Shown: positions 24,394 through 33,144, counted from the stretch's first letter. The stretch is DNA of 40,940 nt from Chersky-267 sp034666965 (GCA_034666965.1 JAXDKT010000150.1:1-40940), one strand, 5' to 3'. Notes: generated by a model not told the origin, from the sequence alone. Numbers and translations: made by a program.

Positions 24394-25728
24394 ATGTCGA
24401 TCCGAACCGAGCCCGGCGCGATGACGTCCGAGGAGATCGTCCGGCTCTCGCGCGAGCACACCTTCTTCTCCTGGTCGGTCCAGGGCGCGATCGATCCGAT
24501 CGCGATCGACCGGGCCGAGGGGATCTACCTGTACACGCCGGATGGCCGCCGGATCATCGACTTCAACAGCCAGCTGATGAGCGTCAACATCGGCCACGGC
24601 GACCGCCGGGTGATCGACGCGATCACCGCCCAGGCGACCAAGCTCCAGTACGTCCAGCCGGCATTCGCCAGCGAACCCCGCGCCCGTCTGGGCGCGAAGC
24701 TGGCCGAGATCCTGCCCGGCGACATGGACAAGGTCTTCCTCACCCTGGGCGGCGCGGAAGCCATCGAGAACGCGATCAAGCTGGCCCGCCATTACACCGG
24801 GCGGACCAAGGTTCTGGCCCGCTACCGGAGCTACCACGGGGCCACGCTCGGCGCCATGACCCTGACCGGAGATCCCCGCCGCTGGGCGAACGAGCCGGGC
24901 ATCGTCGGCGTCGTCCGCTATCCGGACACGCACCGCTGGGGGGAGAAGGAACCCCGACCCGTCGCCGAGAGCCTGCAGGGCCTCGAGGACGTGATCGTCT
25001 ACGAGGGCGCCCACACGATCGCCGCGGTCTTCCTCGAGACGATCGTGGGCACCAACGGGATCCTGATCCCGCCCGATGGCTACATCCAGGGTGTCCGCGA
25101 GATCTGCGACCGATACGGGATCCTGATGGTCGCCGACGAGGTCATGGCCGGCTTCGGCCGGACCGGGCGATGGTTCGCCGTCGACCACTGGGACACTGTC
25201 CCCGACCTGATGACGATGGCCAAGGGCCTGACCTCGAGCTACCTGCCCCTCGGTGCGGTGGCCATGCGCCGGCATATCGCCGAGGCGTTCGAGACCAAGA
25301 TGTATTACGGCGGGCTGACCTACAGCAGCCACGCCATCAGCTGCGCGGCGGCCGTGGCCACGATCGGGGTCTACGAGGAAGATGGCCTGATCGACAACGC
25401 CCGCCGGATGGGCGAGATCCTGCGCCGCCACCACGAGGCCCTCTACGCCAAGCACCCGTCCGTCGGGACCCACCGCAGCCTGGGCCTGTTCGGGATCATC
25501 GACCTGGTCCGCAGCCGCGACCCATACATCCCGATGACCGGCTTCAACGGCACCTCCGACGAGATGAAGGCGATCGCCAAGTTCTTCCGCGACAACGATC
25601 TGTACACGATGATCGCCAACAACTCGATCCACACCAACCCGCCCCTGTGCATCACCGAGGATCAGCTGGCCGAGGGCTTCGAGATCATCGATCGCGCTCT
25701 CGACCTGGCCGACGAGGCCGTCGCCTGA
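24394..25728 (+). CDS. class III aminotransferase, probable beta-alanine (or taurine):pyruvate aminotransferase
   Basis: 444 aa PLP enzyme of the omega-transaminase group. GGAEAIENAIKLAR binds the cofactor phosphate, SYHGATLGAM is the aromatic-His motif, VADEVMAGFGRTG holds the PLP aspartate, and the Schiff-base lysine is K277 in MTMAKGLTSSYLPLG. Family members use beta-alanine, taurine or similar amines with pyruvate. Downstream of dihydropyrimidinase and ureidopropionase products, beta-alanine to malonate semialdehyde is the likely reaction. Start: GTG at 24385 is possible, but GAGGTG at 24382-24387 is spaced properly for ATG 24394. It leads an operon with the NMT1-type ABC importer (43-bp gap). 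Confidence 0.88.
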   Translation: MSIRTEPGAMTSEEIVRLSREHTFFSWSVQGAIDPIAIDRAEGIYLYTPDGRRIIDFNSQLMSVNIGHGDRRVIDAITAQATKLQYVQPAFASEPRARLGAKLAEILPGDMDKVFLTLGGAEAIENAIKLARHYTGRTKVLARYRSYHGATLGAMTLTGDPRRWANEPGIVGVVRYPDTHRWGEKEPRPVAESLQGLEDVIVYEGAHTIAAVFLETIVGTNGILIPPDGYIQGVREICDRYGILMVADEVMAGFGRTGRWFAVDHWDTVPDLMTMAKGLTSSYLPLGAVAMRRHIAEAFETKMYYGGLTYSSHAISCAAAVATIGVYEEDGLIDNARRMGEILRRHHEALYAKHPSVGTHRSLGLFGIIDLVRSRDPYIPMTGFNGTSDEMKAIAKFFRDNDLYTMIANNSIHTNPPLCITEDQLAEGFEIIDRALDLADEAVA

Positions 25729-25771
25729 CGCCCGATCCAGCGAAGCGACAGCTCGAGGGAGGGTCGAGTCG

Positions 25772-26728
25772 ATGACCAGCGTCGCCGGCACCGCCCCGGC
25801 GGGCGGTGTGCCGGCCGGCTCGGAGCGGGCCCTCGAGGCGACGGGTCCGCGGTCGGGCGGGCGCCGGCGACCGGTGCTCGGCTTCGTCGCGATCGTCGCG
25901 ATCGGAGCCGTCCTGTGGGAAGCCGCCAAGTGGATCGGTGGCGATCCGTGGCGGTTCGACTCGTTCCTGGGTACCGGCCTCTCGATCCAACACCTTCCGC
26001 CGCTCGACTGGCGCTTTGCCAGTGACGTCAACCTGCCCCACATCTGGGACATCCTGGCCTCGTTCGTGGCCGTCGACGCCAACGGCCAGACCCTCCTCGA
26101 GGGTCTCCTGGCCGCCGCCTTCTTCACGTTCCGCGGCGCCCTGGTCGGCTTTGCCCTGGGCAGCGTGGTCGGGCTCGGCCTGGCGGTGGTCCTGGTCCAC
26201 GTCCGGATCCTGGAACGATCGCTGGTGCCCCTGATCGTGGCCAGTCAGACGATCCCGATCGTGGCCATCGCACCGGTCGTGGTCGTCGGGCTCAAGGCCG
26301 GCTGGCTGGGGATCGCGATCGTTGCCAGCTACCTGACCTTCTTTCCGGTGACGATCGCGGCGATCCGGGGGATGCGCTCGGCCGACCCACGCGCCTTCGA
26401 GCTCATGCGCGCCTACGCGGCATCGGACCGGACCGTGCTCTGGAAGCTGCGCCTCCCGGCCTCGGCGCCGTATCTGTTCACGGCCTTCAGGATCTCGGCC
26501 ACCGCGTCGGTCGTCGGGGCGATCGTGGGCGAGCTGCCGTCGGGCATCCGCGAGGGATTGGGCGGGACGCTCCTCAACGCGATGCAGTACTACTCGATCC
26601 AGCCCGAGCGGCTGTGGGCCGCCCTGGCCATCTCGGCAGGACTGGGCATCCTGTGCTTCGTGCTCGTCGTTCTCGCCGAGCACTGGGCTCTGCGCGACTA
26701 CCGACCGTCCGAAGCGGGAGCCACCTGA
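25772..26728 (+). CDS. ABC importer permease (SsuC/ThiX-like), subunit 1
   Basis: 318 aa inner-membrane permease of the taurine/nitrate/thiamine-precursor group. After a ~30-residue soluble start and a first helix (PVLGFVAIVAIGAVLWEAA) there is an unusual periplasmic-looking stretch (about 50-115) before the conserved BPD core; the coupling loop is FELMRAYAASDRTVLWKLRLPASAPYL. Start ATG follows GAGGGAGGG. Its stop overlaps the ATPase start by one base (TGATG). With the second permease at 27576 it probably forms a heterodimer, which is less usual for this group, where one permease gene forming a homodimer is common. Confidence 0.9.
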   Translation: MTSVAGTAPAGGVPAGSERALEATGPRSGGRRRPVLGFVAIVAIGAVLWEAAKWIGGDPWRFDSFLGTGLSIQHLPPLDWRFASDVNLPHIWDILASFVAVDANGQTLLEGLLAAAFFTFRGALVGFALGSVVGLGLAVVLVHVRILERSLVPLIVASQTIPIVAIAPVVVVGLKAGWLGIAIVASYLTFFPVTIAAIRGMRSADPRAFELMRAYAASDRTVLWKLRLPASAPYLFTAFRISATASVVGAIVGELPSGIREGLGGTLLNAMQYYSIQPERLWAALAISAGLGILCFVLVVLAEHWALRDYRPSEAGAT

Positions 26729-27579
26729 TGACCGAGTCCAGCGCCGCCCAACCGGCCGTGGTCGAGTTGCAGGACGTCGGCAAGGTCTTCGGGACCGGTA
26801 CCGGTGCCCGGGTCGAAGCGCTGAGCGGCATCGACCTGTCGATCCAGCGCGGCGAGTTCGTGTCGCTCATCGGCCCGTCGGGCTGCGGCAAGTCGACCCT
26901 GCTCCGAATCGTCGGCGACCTCACCTCGGCGACCTCCGGCTCGGTGACGGTCAACGGCAAGCCGGCCGCCCGGGCCCGGGCGGATCGGGACTACGGGATG
27001 GTCTTCCAGGCGCCGGTCCTGTTCGACTGGCGGACGGTCCAGAAGAACGTCGAGCTGCCGCTCGAGGTAACCGGTCGACCCCGGGCCGAGCGAGCCGCGC
27101 GGGCGACCGAGATGCTGGGTCTGGTCGAGCTGGCCGACTTCAGTGGCCACCATCCGTGGCAGCTCTCGGGCGGGATGCAGCAGCGCGTGGCGATCGCCCG
27201 GGCCCTGGCCCTCGATCCGGCGATCCTGCTGATGGACGAGCCCTTCGGGGCGCTCGACGAGATGACCCGCGAGCGGATGAACCTCGAGCTCCTGCGGATC
27301 TGGGACCGGACCGGGACCACCGTGATCTTCGTCACCCACTCGATCCCTGAGGCCGTCTTCCTGTCGACCCGGGTGGTCGTCATGTCCGCCCGCCCCGGTC
27401 GGATCACCAACGTCATCCCGATCGACCTGCCCCGCGAGCGCAACGTCGAGACCCGCGAGCTGGAGCGCTACTTCGAGCTGGTCACCGCGGTGCGCGAGAG
27501 CCTGCGTGCCGGTGAGGGTGAGGCCGGCGCGGCCGCGAGCGCTGCGGCCCGAGTGCGCGCCGAGGGCCTCTCGGCGTGA
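26728..27579 (+). CDS. ABC importer ATPase (SsuB/ThiZ-like)
   Basis: 283 aa ATP-binding subunit. Walker A GPSGCGKSTLL, Q-loop MVFQAPVLFDW, signature LSGGMQQRVAIARAL, Walker B ILLMDEPFGALDE and H-loop VTHSIPEAV are all intact. The FDWRTVQKNVELPLEV segment is typical of the nitrate/sulfonate/thiamine-precursor group. ATG at 26728 is set by the TGATG overlap with the upstream permease and the start of homology; the stop overlaps the next permease GTG (GTGA). The last ~25 residues are Ala/Arg-rich and probably disordered. Confidence 0.93.
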   Translation: MTESSAAQPAVVELQDVGKVFGTGTGARVEALSGIDLSIQRGEFVSLIGPSGCGKSTLLRIVGDLTSATSGSVTVNGKPAARARADRDYGMVFQAPVLFDWRTVQKNVELPLEVTGRPRAERAARATEMLGLVELADFSGHHPWQLSGGMQQRVAIARALALDPAILLMDEPFGALDEMTRERMNLELLRIWDRTGTTVIFVTHSIPEAVFLSTRVVVMSARPGRITNVIPIDLPRERNVETRELERYFELVTAVRESLRAGEGEAGAAASAAARVRAEGLSA

Positions 27580-28403
27580 CCGTCCCGGCCCTGCCCGCCG
27601 GGCGTGGCCGCGGTCCCGGCGGGTCGATCGCGGCGCGGTTCCGGGACTGGCTGCCGCCCGCCCTGGTCTTCGGCGGCGCACTGGCGAGCTGGCAGCTGCT
27701 GGTTGCGCTGCTCGGGATCAAGCAGTTCATCCTGCCCGCGCCGCTGGCCATCGCCGACGCCTGGCTGACCAACCTGCCCGACCTCTGGGCGGCGGCGACC
27801 TACACCGTGTGGGAGGTCGTGGTCGGGCTGGTCATGGGCTCGTTGGCGGGGGTCCTGGCCGGCTCGGTGACCGCCCGCTTCGTGAGCGTGCGCGAGTCGC
27901 TCCTGCCGTTCGCCATCGCGGCCAACTCGATCCCGATCATCGCCTTCGCTCCGATCATGAACAACTGGTTCGGGATCGACCAGCAGATCTCCAAGGCGAT
28001 GATCGCGGCGATCATCTGCTTCTTTCCGGTCATGATCAACACGGTCCGCGGCCTGACCAGCGTCGATCCGGCCACGCTCGAGCTGATGCGCTCGTACGCT
28101 GCCAGCGACGCCCAGGTATTCCGGCTGGTGCGCATCCCGACCGCCCTGCCCTACCTGTTCGTCGCTCTGCGGGTGGCCACGACGCTGGCGACCATCGGGG
28201 CGGTGGTCGGGGAGTACTTCGGGGCACCGCATTCGAGCCTGGGCCAGTACATCGTGCGCTACTCCTCGTTCCTCAACTTCGAGCGGTCGTGGGCGGCGAT
28301 CGTCTTCGCCTGCATCATCGGGATCGGGCTGTACGTGCTGGTCGTGCTGGTCGAGCGCCTGGTCATGCCCTGGCACGCGTCGGTGCGCCGGCACGAGACC
28401 TGA
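27576..28403 (+). CDS. ABC importer permease (SsuC/ThiX-like), subunit 2
   Basis: 275 aa, six predicted membrane helices starting with LPPALVFGGALASWQLLVALL. Coupling loop ELMRSYAASDAQVFRLVRIPTALPYL closely mirrors that of the first permease, so the two are paralogues. Conserved FAIAANSIPIIAFAPIMNNWFG matches the family's helix-2/3 region. GTG start overlaps the ATPase stop (GTGA). A possible stem (CCGGTC/GACCGG, 28411-28430) lies after the gene, before the binding-protein gene. Confidence 0.9.
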   Translation: MTVPALPAGRGRGPGGSIAARFRDWLPPALVFGGALASWQLLVALLGIKQFILPAPLAIADAWLTNLPDLWAAATYTVWEVVVGLVMGSLAGVLAGSVTARFVSVRESLLPFAIAANSIPIIAFAPIMNNWFGIDQQISKAMIAAIICFFPVMINTVRGLTSVDPATLELMRSYAASDAQVFRLVRIPTALPYLFVALRVATTLATIGAVVGEYFGAPHSSLGQYIVRYSSFLNFERSWAAIVFACIIGIGLYVLVVLVERLVMPWHASVRRHET

Positions 28404-28410
28404 GGCCGGT

Positions 28411-28430
28411 CCGGTCGCTAGACTGACCGG
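28411..28430 (+). other. intercistronic stem with TAGACT in the loop
   Basis: CCGGTC-N8-GACCGG forms a 6-bp stem between the second permease and the binding-protein gene; the loop region contains TAGACT, a possible -10 hexamer giving the binding protein its own promoter. Either reading would raise binding-protein level over the membrane subunits. Confidence 0.3.
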
Positions 28431-28481
28431 CACGTTGACATCGAGAGCCTGGCGCGGCCGGGTTCGAGGAGGAGAGGTGCG

Positions 28482-29573
28482 ATGAAGCTCACGCGCAAGC
28501 TCGCGGTCCTGCTGGCCGCGCTGGCCGTCATCGGGGCAGCCTGTTCGGGGCCCGGCGCCAGCGTGGCCCTCACCAAGGTCCGGCTCCAGCTCCAGTGGTT
28601 CCCCCAGGCTCAGTTCGCCGGCTACTTCGCCGCGCTCGACCAGGGCTTCTACAAGGCCGAGGGCCTCGACCTTTCGATCCTGCCCGGCGGTGTCGACATC
28701 GTGCCCGCGACCGTCGTTGCCGGCGGGAACGCCGAGTTCGGGATCTCGTGGGTGCCCAAGATGCTCGCCTCGCGCGAGTCGGGCGCCGACGTCCAGGTCA
28801 TCGGCCAGGTCTTCCAGCGCTCGGGCACCCTCCAGGTCGCGTTCAAGGACAAGAGCATCACGAAGCCCGAGGACTGGAAGGGCAAGAAGGTCGGCACCTG
28901 GGGCTTCGGCAACGAGGCCGAGCTGTACGCCGCCATGCGCAAGGTCGGGATCGATCCCGAGAAGCCGACCGACGTGACCATCGTCCCGCAGCAGTTCGAC
29001 ATGGTCGCCTTCGAGCAGGGCGACATCGACGCCGCCCAGGCGATGATCTACAACGAGTACGCCCAGGTCCTCGAGGCCAAGAACCCGGCGACGGGCAAGC
29101 TCTGGACCGCCGACGACCTCGACGTCGTGTCGATGGAGTCGGCCGGCACGGCCATGCTCCAGGACGCCATCTTCGCGTCGCAGGCGTGGCTGGCCAAGTC
29201 CGGCAACGAGGACCTCGCGGTCAAGTTCCTGCGCGCCTCGTTCAAGGGCTGGCAGTACTGCCGCGACAACCCCGGGCCGTGCGTCGACATCGTCCTGAAG
29301 TCCGACGCCAAGCTGCCCAAGGGCCACCAGACCTGGCAGCTCAACGAGATCAACGCCCTCATCTGGCCGTCGCCGAACGGGATCGGAATCATGGACCAGG
29401 CGGCCTACGACCGGACCGTCCAGATCGCCCAGGCCGGCAAGATCCTGACCAAGCCGCCGACCGACGGCTTCCGCAACGATCTGGCCGAGAAGGCCCTCAA
29501 GGACCTCGGTGGCGACACCAAGGGAACCACCTGGCAGAAGGCCACGGTCACCCTGACCGAGGGCGGCAAGTAG
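28482..29573 (+). CDS. ABC importer substrate-binding lipoprotein, NMT1/THI5-like
   Basis: 363 aa. Lipoprotein signal with lipobox GAAC (Cys21). The domain starts with RLQLQWFPQAQFAGYFAALDQG and GLDLSILPGGVDIVP, the pattern of NMT1/THI5-like proteins that bind pyrimidine precursors (formylaminopyrimidine, hydroxymethylpyrimidine) and related ligands; WGFGNEAELYAAMRKVG and a YCRDNPGPCVDIV segment follow. ATG preceded by AGGAGGAGAGG. In this locus a pyrimidine, dihydropyrimidine or ureido/beta-amino compound is the likely ligand; thiamine precursors are an alternative, though no thi genes are near. Followed by a strong hairpin. Confidence 0.9.
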   Translation: MKLTRKLAVLLAALAVIGAACSGPGASVALTKVRLQLQWFPQAQFAGYFAALDQGFYKAEGLDLSILPGGVDIVPATVVAGGNAEFGISWVPKMLASRESGADVQVIGQVFQRSGTLQVAFKDKSITKPEDWKGKKVGTWGFGNEAELYAAMRKVGIDPEKPTDVTIVPQQFDMVAFEQGDIDAAQAMIYNEYAQVLEAKNPATGKLWTADDLDVVSMESAGTAMLQDAIFASQAWLAKSGNEDLAVKFLRASFKGWQYCRDNPGPCVDIVLKSDAKLPKGHQTWQLNEINALIWPSPNGIGIMDQAAYDRTVQIAQAGKILTKPPTDGFRNDLAEKALKDLGGDTKGTTWQKATVTLTEGGK

Positions 29574-29598
29574 CCAATCCGCGACCACGTCGCGTCCC

Positions 29599-29628
29599 AC
29601 GGCCGGCTCCGGGACTGGGGCCGGCCGT
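29599..29628 (+). terminator. hairpin terminator of the NMT1-type ABC operon
   Basis: A 12-bp stem with one G-U pair (29599-29610 with 29617-29628) and a six-base loop starts 26 bp after the binding-protein stop. The tail is TCGATTC, weakly T-rich. Confidence 0.65.
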
Positions 29629-29751
29629 TCGATTCGGGCCGAGGGCGTGTCCGCGACCCGCCGGCAACCCCGGCTCTGCCGTCGGGGCGGGTCCACTCGA
29701 CGCAGCCGTGGCATGCTGCGCATCGATAGCAGGCAACGTGGGAGGCGAGCC

Positions 29752-30792
29752 ATGACCCGAGCGAGGCGGCGCGGCGCGCCAGCCGGTGGCGGCCAGGACG
29801 GTGGCGGTCCTGACCGGGACGTCAGCGGCGTCGCCGGCTCCTTCGACCCGAAGGCGTTCCCGGCGCTCGACGCCCGGCGCGAAGCCGACGGCGGCGTCGC
29901 CAGCGAGCGCTGGCGGCGGGCGCTCGCCGAGGGAGCGACCGTGCTCGCCGACGGGGCCATGGGCACGATGCTCTTCCAGTCCGGGCTCCAGTTCGGCGAT
30001 CCGCCCGAGGTCTGGAACCTGACCCAGCCCGACATCGTCCGCCGGATCCACCGCGGCTATCTCGACGCTGGCTCGCGGATCCTGCTCACCAACACGTTTG
30101 GAGGGAACCGGCTCCGACTCGGACTCCACAATCTCGATCGGCGGGTGGCCGAGCTCAACCGGACCGCGGCCATCCTGCTCCGGGCAGAAGTGGACGCGGC
30201 CGGCGGGCAGGCCCTCGTCGCCGGCGACATCGGCCCGAGCGGCGCGATCATGGCGCCCCTGGGCACGCTCGATTACGACGAAGCCGTCGATGTCTTCGCC
30301 GAGCAGGCTGGGGCGCTCGTGGCCGGTGGCGTGGACCTGATCTGGATCGAGACCATGTCGGACCTGGCCGAGATCCGGGCCGCGGTCGAGGGTGTCCGTC
30401 GGGCATCGAGCGCGATCCCGCTCATCGCCACGATGACCTTCGACACGCGCGGCCACACGATGATGGGGGTCAGCCCCGAGCAGGCGGTCACGGCGCTGGC
30501 GGCCTGGGGCGCGGACGCGGTTGGCGGCAACTGTGGTAACGGCCCCGAGGAGATGCTGCCGGTCATCGCCCGGATGCACGCCGCGGCCCCCGACGTGATC
30601 CTGGCCGCCAAGTCGAACGTGGGCATGCCCGTGCTCGTCGAGACCCGGGCCGTGTACCAGACGGATGCCCCGACCATGGCGGCCCAGGCGCTGGCCATGC
30701 GCGCGGCCGGCGCCACGATCATCGGAGCCTGCTGCGGCAGCACACCTGAGCACCTCGCCGCGATGGCTGCCGCGGTCCTCAGCCCGGGCTAG
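29752..30792 (+). CDS. homocysteine/betaine-homocysteine S-methyltransferase family protein
   Basis: 346 aa Zn-dependent TIM-barrel methyltransferase domain (as in MetH N-terminus, BHMT, MmuM). ADGAMGTMLFQSGL starts the barrel after a ~60-residue Gly/Arg-rich leader; zinc cysteines are Cys261 in GGNCGNGPEE and Cys327-Cys328 in GACCGSTPEH. It would pass a methyl group to homocysteine to make methionine; the donor (betaine, S-methylmethionine or a corrinoid protein) is not decided. ATG at 29752 with GGGAGG before it. An alternative start nearer the barrel cannot be excluded because the leader is not conserved. It may work against the cbs branch at the window start, which consumes homocysteine. 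Confidence 0.87.
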   Translation: MTRARRRGAPAGGGQDGGGPDRDVSGVAGSFDPKAFPALDARREADGGVASERWRRALAEGATVLADGAMGTMLFQSGLQFGDPPEVWNLTQPDIVRRIHRGYLDAGSRILLTNTFGGNRLRLGLHNLDRRVAELNRTAAILLRAEVDAAGGQALVAGDIGPSGAIMAPLGTLDYDEAVDVFAEQAGALVAGGVDLIWIETMSDLAEIRAAVEGVRRASSAIPLIATMTFDTRGHTMMGVSPEQAVTALAAWGADAVGGNCGNGPEEMLPVIARMHAAAPDVILAAKSNVGMPVLVETRAVYQTDAPTMAAQALAMRAAGATIIGACCGSTPEHLAAMAAAVLSPG

Positions 30793-30959
30793 CGGAGCCG
30801 CGCTGCCACGCTCCGGGTGCGCCGTGGGCGACGGTTGCAATGCCGACGCAATCCTTGCCGCCCTCGAGGGGATGCTGCGTCCAATCCGTGCGGTCGATTC
30901 TGAGCCCGAGGATCCAGAGGATCGGGGGCGGGGATCGACCTCTGAGGACTTGGTGCGTC

Positions 30960-30979
30960 CCGGCCGGCCGACCGGCCGG
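30960..30979 (+). other. CCGGCCGG hairpin upstream of the transporter gene
   Basis: CCGGCCGG-CCGA-CCGGCCGG is both a direct and inverted repeat with 8-bp arms, 23 bp before the GGAGGGAGG ribosome binding site of the next gene. It might terminate the methyltransferase transcript or fold in the transporter leader. Confidence 0.35.
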
Positions 30980-31017
30980 ACCGCCCGACAGCGCGCATTC
31001 TCGGAGGGAGGCCCGCT

Positions 31018-32475
31018 TTGGCTACGACGACCGCGGCGATCGCCGCGACCCCCGAATATCGATTCAAGCTGCCGTTCGTCATCAGCGCGTCGGCCGCGGG
31101 AACGATCATCGAGTGGTACGACTTCTACCTCTACGGCGTCCTCGCGGCGTTCTTCTCCACGCAGTTCTTCCCGCCCGGTGACGCGACCGCGGCGCTGCTG
31201 GCGTCGCTGGCGACCTTCGGGGCCGGTTTCGCGGTCCGGCCCTTCGGCGCCGCCTTCTTCGGGCGGATCGGCGATATCGTCGGGCGCAAGTTCACCTTCC
31301 TGGTGACGATCACGGTGATGGGCATCTCGACGGCGCTCGTCGGGATCCTGCCGACCTATGCCCAGATCGGGATCCTGGCGCCGATCATCCTGGTCCTGCT
31401 GCGCCTGGCCCAGGGCCTGGCCCTCGGCGGCGAGTACGGTGGCGCGGCGATCTACGTCGCCGAGCACAGCTCCGACGAGAAGCGTGGCCAGAACACCAGC
31501 TGGATCCAGACGACCGCGACCCTGGGCCTGCTGCTGGCGCTGGTGATGATCGGGATCACCCGCCTCGCGCTGCCCGCCGCGGACTTCACCAGCTTCGGAT
31601 GGCGGATCCCGTTCATCCTCTCGATCGTGCTCGTGGCGATGGCCCTCTACATCCGGCTGCGCCTGCAAGAGACGCCGCTCTTCAGCCAGCTCAAGGCCGA
31701 CGGCAAGTCCTCGAGCTCCCCGTGGCGCGACTCGTTCGGCAACACCGCCAACCGGAAGCTGATCCTGCTGGCCCTCCTGGGCGCCACGGCCGGCCAGGCG
31801 GTCGTCTGGTACCAGGGCCAGTTCCAGTCCCTCTTCTTCCTGGGCACCAACCTCGGCGTGCGCTTCCAGGACGCCTACCTGATCGTGGGCACGGCGCTCG
31901 TGCTGGGGACGCCATTCTTCGTCGTCTTCGGTCGTCTGTCGGATCGGATCGGACGCAAGCCGATCATCCTCGGGGGCTGTGCCATCGCGGCGCTCACCTA
32001 TTTCCCGATCTACACCCTGATGACCCAGTTCGCCCATCCCCAAGGGGTGCTGGCCACGGCGGGCAAGTCGGCGGGCAAGTTCGTCGGCGCCGACGGCGTC
32101 ACGCCGACCGTGGCCCAGCCCGAGATCCTGCCGCTCATCGCCCTGGTCTGGATCCAGATCATTTACGTGACCATGGTCTACGGCCCGATCGCCGCCTTCC
32201 TCGTGGAGTACTTCCCGGCCCGGATCCGCTACACCTCGCTGTCGATCCCGTACCACGTCGGCAATGGCTGGTTCGGTGGATTCCTGCCCCTGATCGCGGC
32301 GAGCCTGCTCGCGTCGACCGGCAATCTCTACGCGGGCCTGATCTATCCGATCGCGGTCGCGGTCATCACCGTGATCGTCGGCGGCCTGTTCATCCGTGAG
32401 ACCCGCCACGTGAAGATCTGGGACGAGGTCGGCGGCGAGACCGAGAATGTCCGGGAGGCAGCGGCCGTGGGATAG
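31018..32475 (+). CDS. MFS transporter of the metabolite:H+ symporter (MHS) family
   Basis: 485 aa, 12 predicted membrane helices. IEWYDFYLYG in TM1 and RPFGAAFFGRIGDIVGRK between TM2 and TM3 are diagnostic of MHS transporters (ShiA, KgtP, ProP group); RLAQGLALGGEYGGAAIYVAEH and the second-half GRLSDRIGRKP follow. A long TM9-10 loop (about residues 335-375) is unusual-looking but in frame. Start is TTG at 31018, supported by GGAGGGAGG six bases before. Substrate unknown; MHS members move carboxylates, betaines or aromatic acids with protons. It ends 12 bp from the convergent upp gene. Confidence 0.88.
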   Translation: MATTTAAIAATPEYRFKLPFVISASAAGTIIEWYDFYLYGVLAAFFSTQFFPPGDATAALLASLATFGAGFAVRPFGAAFFGRIGDIVGRKFTFLVTITVMGISTALVGILPTYAQIGILAPIILVLLRLAQGLALGGEYGGAAIYVAEHSSDEKRGQNTSWIQTTATLGLLLALVMIGITRLALPAADFTSFGWRIPFILSIVLVAMALYIRLRLQETPLFSQLKADGKSSSSPWRDSFGNTANRKLILLALLGATAGQAVVWYQGQFQSLFFLGTNLGVRFQDAYLIVGTALVLGTPFFVVFGRLSDRIGRKPIILGGCAIAALTYFPIYTLMTQFAHPQGVLATAGKSAGKFVGADGVTPTVAQPEILPLIALVWIQIIYVTMVYGPIAAFLVEYFPARIRYTSLSIPYHVGNGWFGGFLPLIAASLLASTGNLYAGLIYPIAVAVITVIVGGLFIRETRHVKIWDEVGGETENVREAAAVG

Positions 32476-32487
32476 AGCTGGCCGACC

Positions 32488-33144
32488 CTAGTGGCCCGTC
32501 CCGAACTGGCGGTCGCCGGCGTCGCCCAGCCCGGGCATGATGTAGCCCTTGTCGTTGAGCTGGCGGTCCAGCGCCGCGGAATAGATCTGGACGTCGGGGT
32601 GGGCCTCGGAGACGGCGGCCACGCCCTCCGGCGCGGCGATCAGGTTGATGAGCTTGATCCGACTCGCACCCCAGCGCTTGAGGACCTCGATCGCGGCCGT
32701 CGCCGACCCGCCGGTGGCGAGCATCGGATCGAGGATCAGGCACAGGTCGACGGTCGCCGAGTCGGGCAGCTTGTTGTAGTACTCGACGGGCCGCAGCGTT
32801 CGCTCGTCGCGGAACAGCCCGAGGTGCCAGACCTCGGCCGTCGGCATCAGCTCGAGCATCGCGTCGACCATCCCCAGCCCCGCGCGCAGGATCGGCACCA
32901 GCCCGATCCGGTCGGCCAGCTCGTGCGCCTCGGTCGTCTCGATCGGGGTGTCGACGCTGATCGGCCGGACGCGCGCGTCGGCGAGGGCCTCGTGCCCGAG
33001 CAGCCACGACAGCTCGCGCACGATCTCGCGAAACTTCTTCGGCTCGGTCGACGCGTCGCGCAGGATGGCCAGCTTGTGCAGGACGGCCGGATGGGTCGAG
33101 ACGTGCAGGCTCGGAAAGACCGAGGCGGGGGATGGGTCGGGCAC
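32488..33144 (-). CDS. upp: uracil phosphoribosyltransferase
   Basis: Salvages uracil with PRPP to UMP. PRPP-binding motif LILDPMLATGGSA, the uracil-binding C-terminal PGLGDAGDRQFGT, and RAGLGMVDAMLELMP are all present. I choose GTG at 33144 (218 aa) because GGAGGAG lies just before it and the conserved start VSTHPAVLHKLAILRD follows soon; ATG at 33180 would add 12 poorly conserved residues and overlaps a -10-like TACGAT (33184-33179), which would place transcription start downstream of that ATG. Uracil salvage competes with the pyrimidine-degradation route encoded nearby. Confidence 0.92.
   Translation of the reverse strand: MPDPSPASVFPSLHVSTHPAVLHKLAILRDASTEPKKFREIVRELSWLLGHEALADARVRPISVDTPIETTEAHELADRIGLVPILRAGLGMVDAMLELMPTAEVWHLGLFRDERTLRPVEYYNKLPDSATVDLCLILDPMLATGGSATAAIEVLKRWGASRIKLINLIAAPEGVAAVSEAHPDVQIYSAALDRQLNDKGYIMPGLGDAGDRQFGTGH

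Noticed and set aside
29629..29751. SAM or cobalamin riboswitch before the homocysteine methyltransferase gene
   Set aside because: Looked for because of the enzyme's role; no conserved core of either class is visible in this short gap.
27468..30035. 855-codon minus-strand frame opposite the NMT1-type ABC operon
   Set aside because: Antisense shadow of genes with intact Walker and permease motifs; no recognisable domain or ribosome binding site.
30960..30979. CCGGCCGG repeats as insertion-sequence ends
   Set aside because: No transposase or paired terminal repeat in the window; better explained as a local hairpin.
29548..32409. 953-codon minus-strand frame opposite the methyltransferase and MHS transporter genes
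   Set aside because: Same GC artefact; low-complexity Arg/Asp/Glu sequence and no motif.
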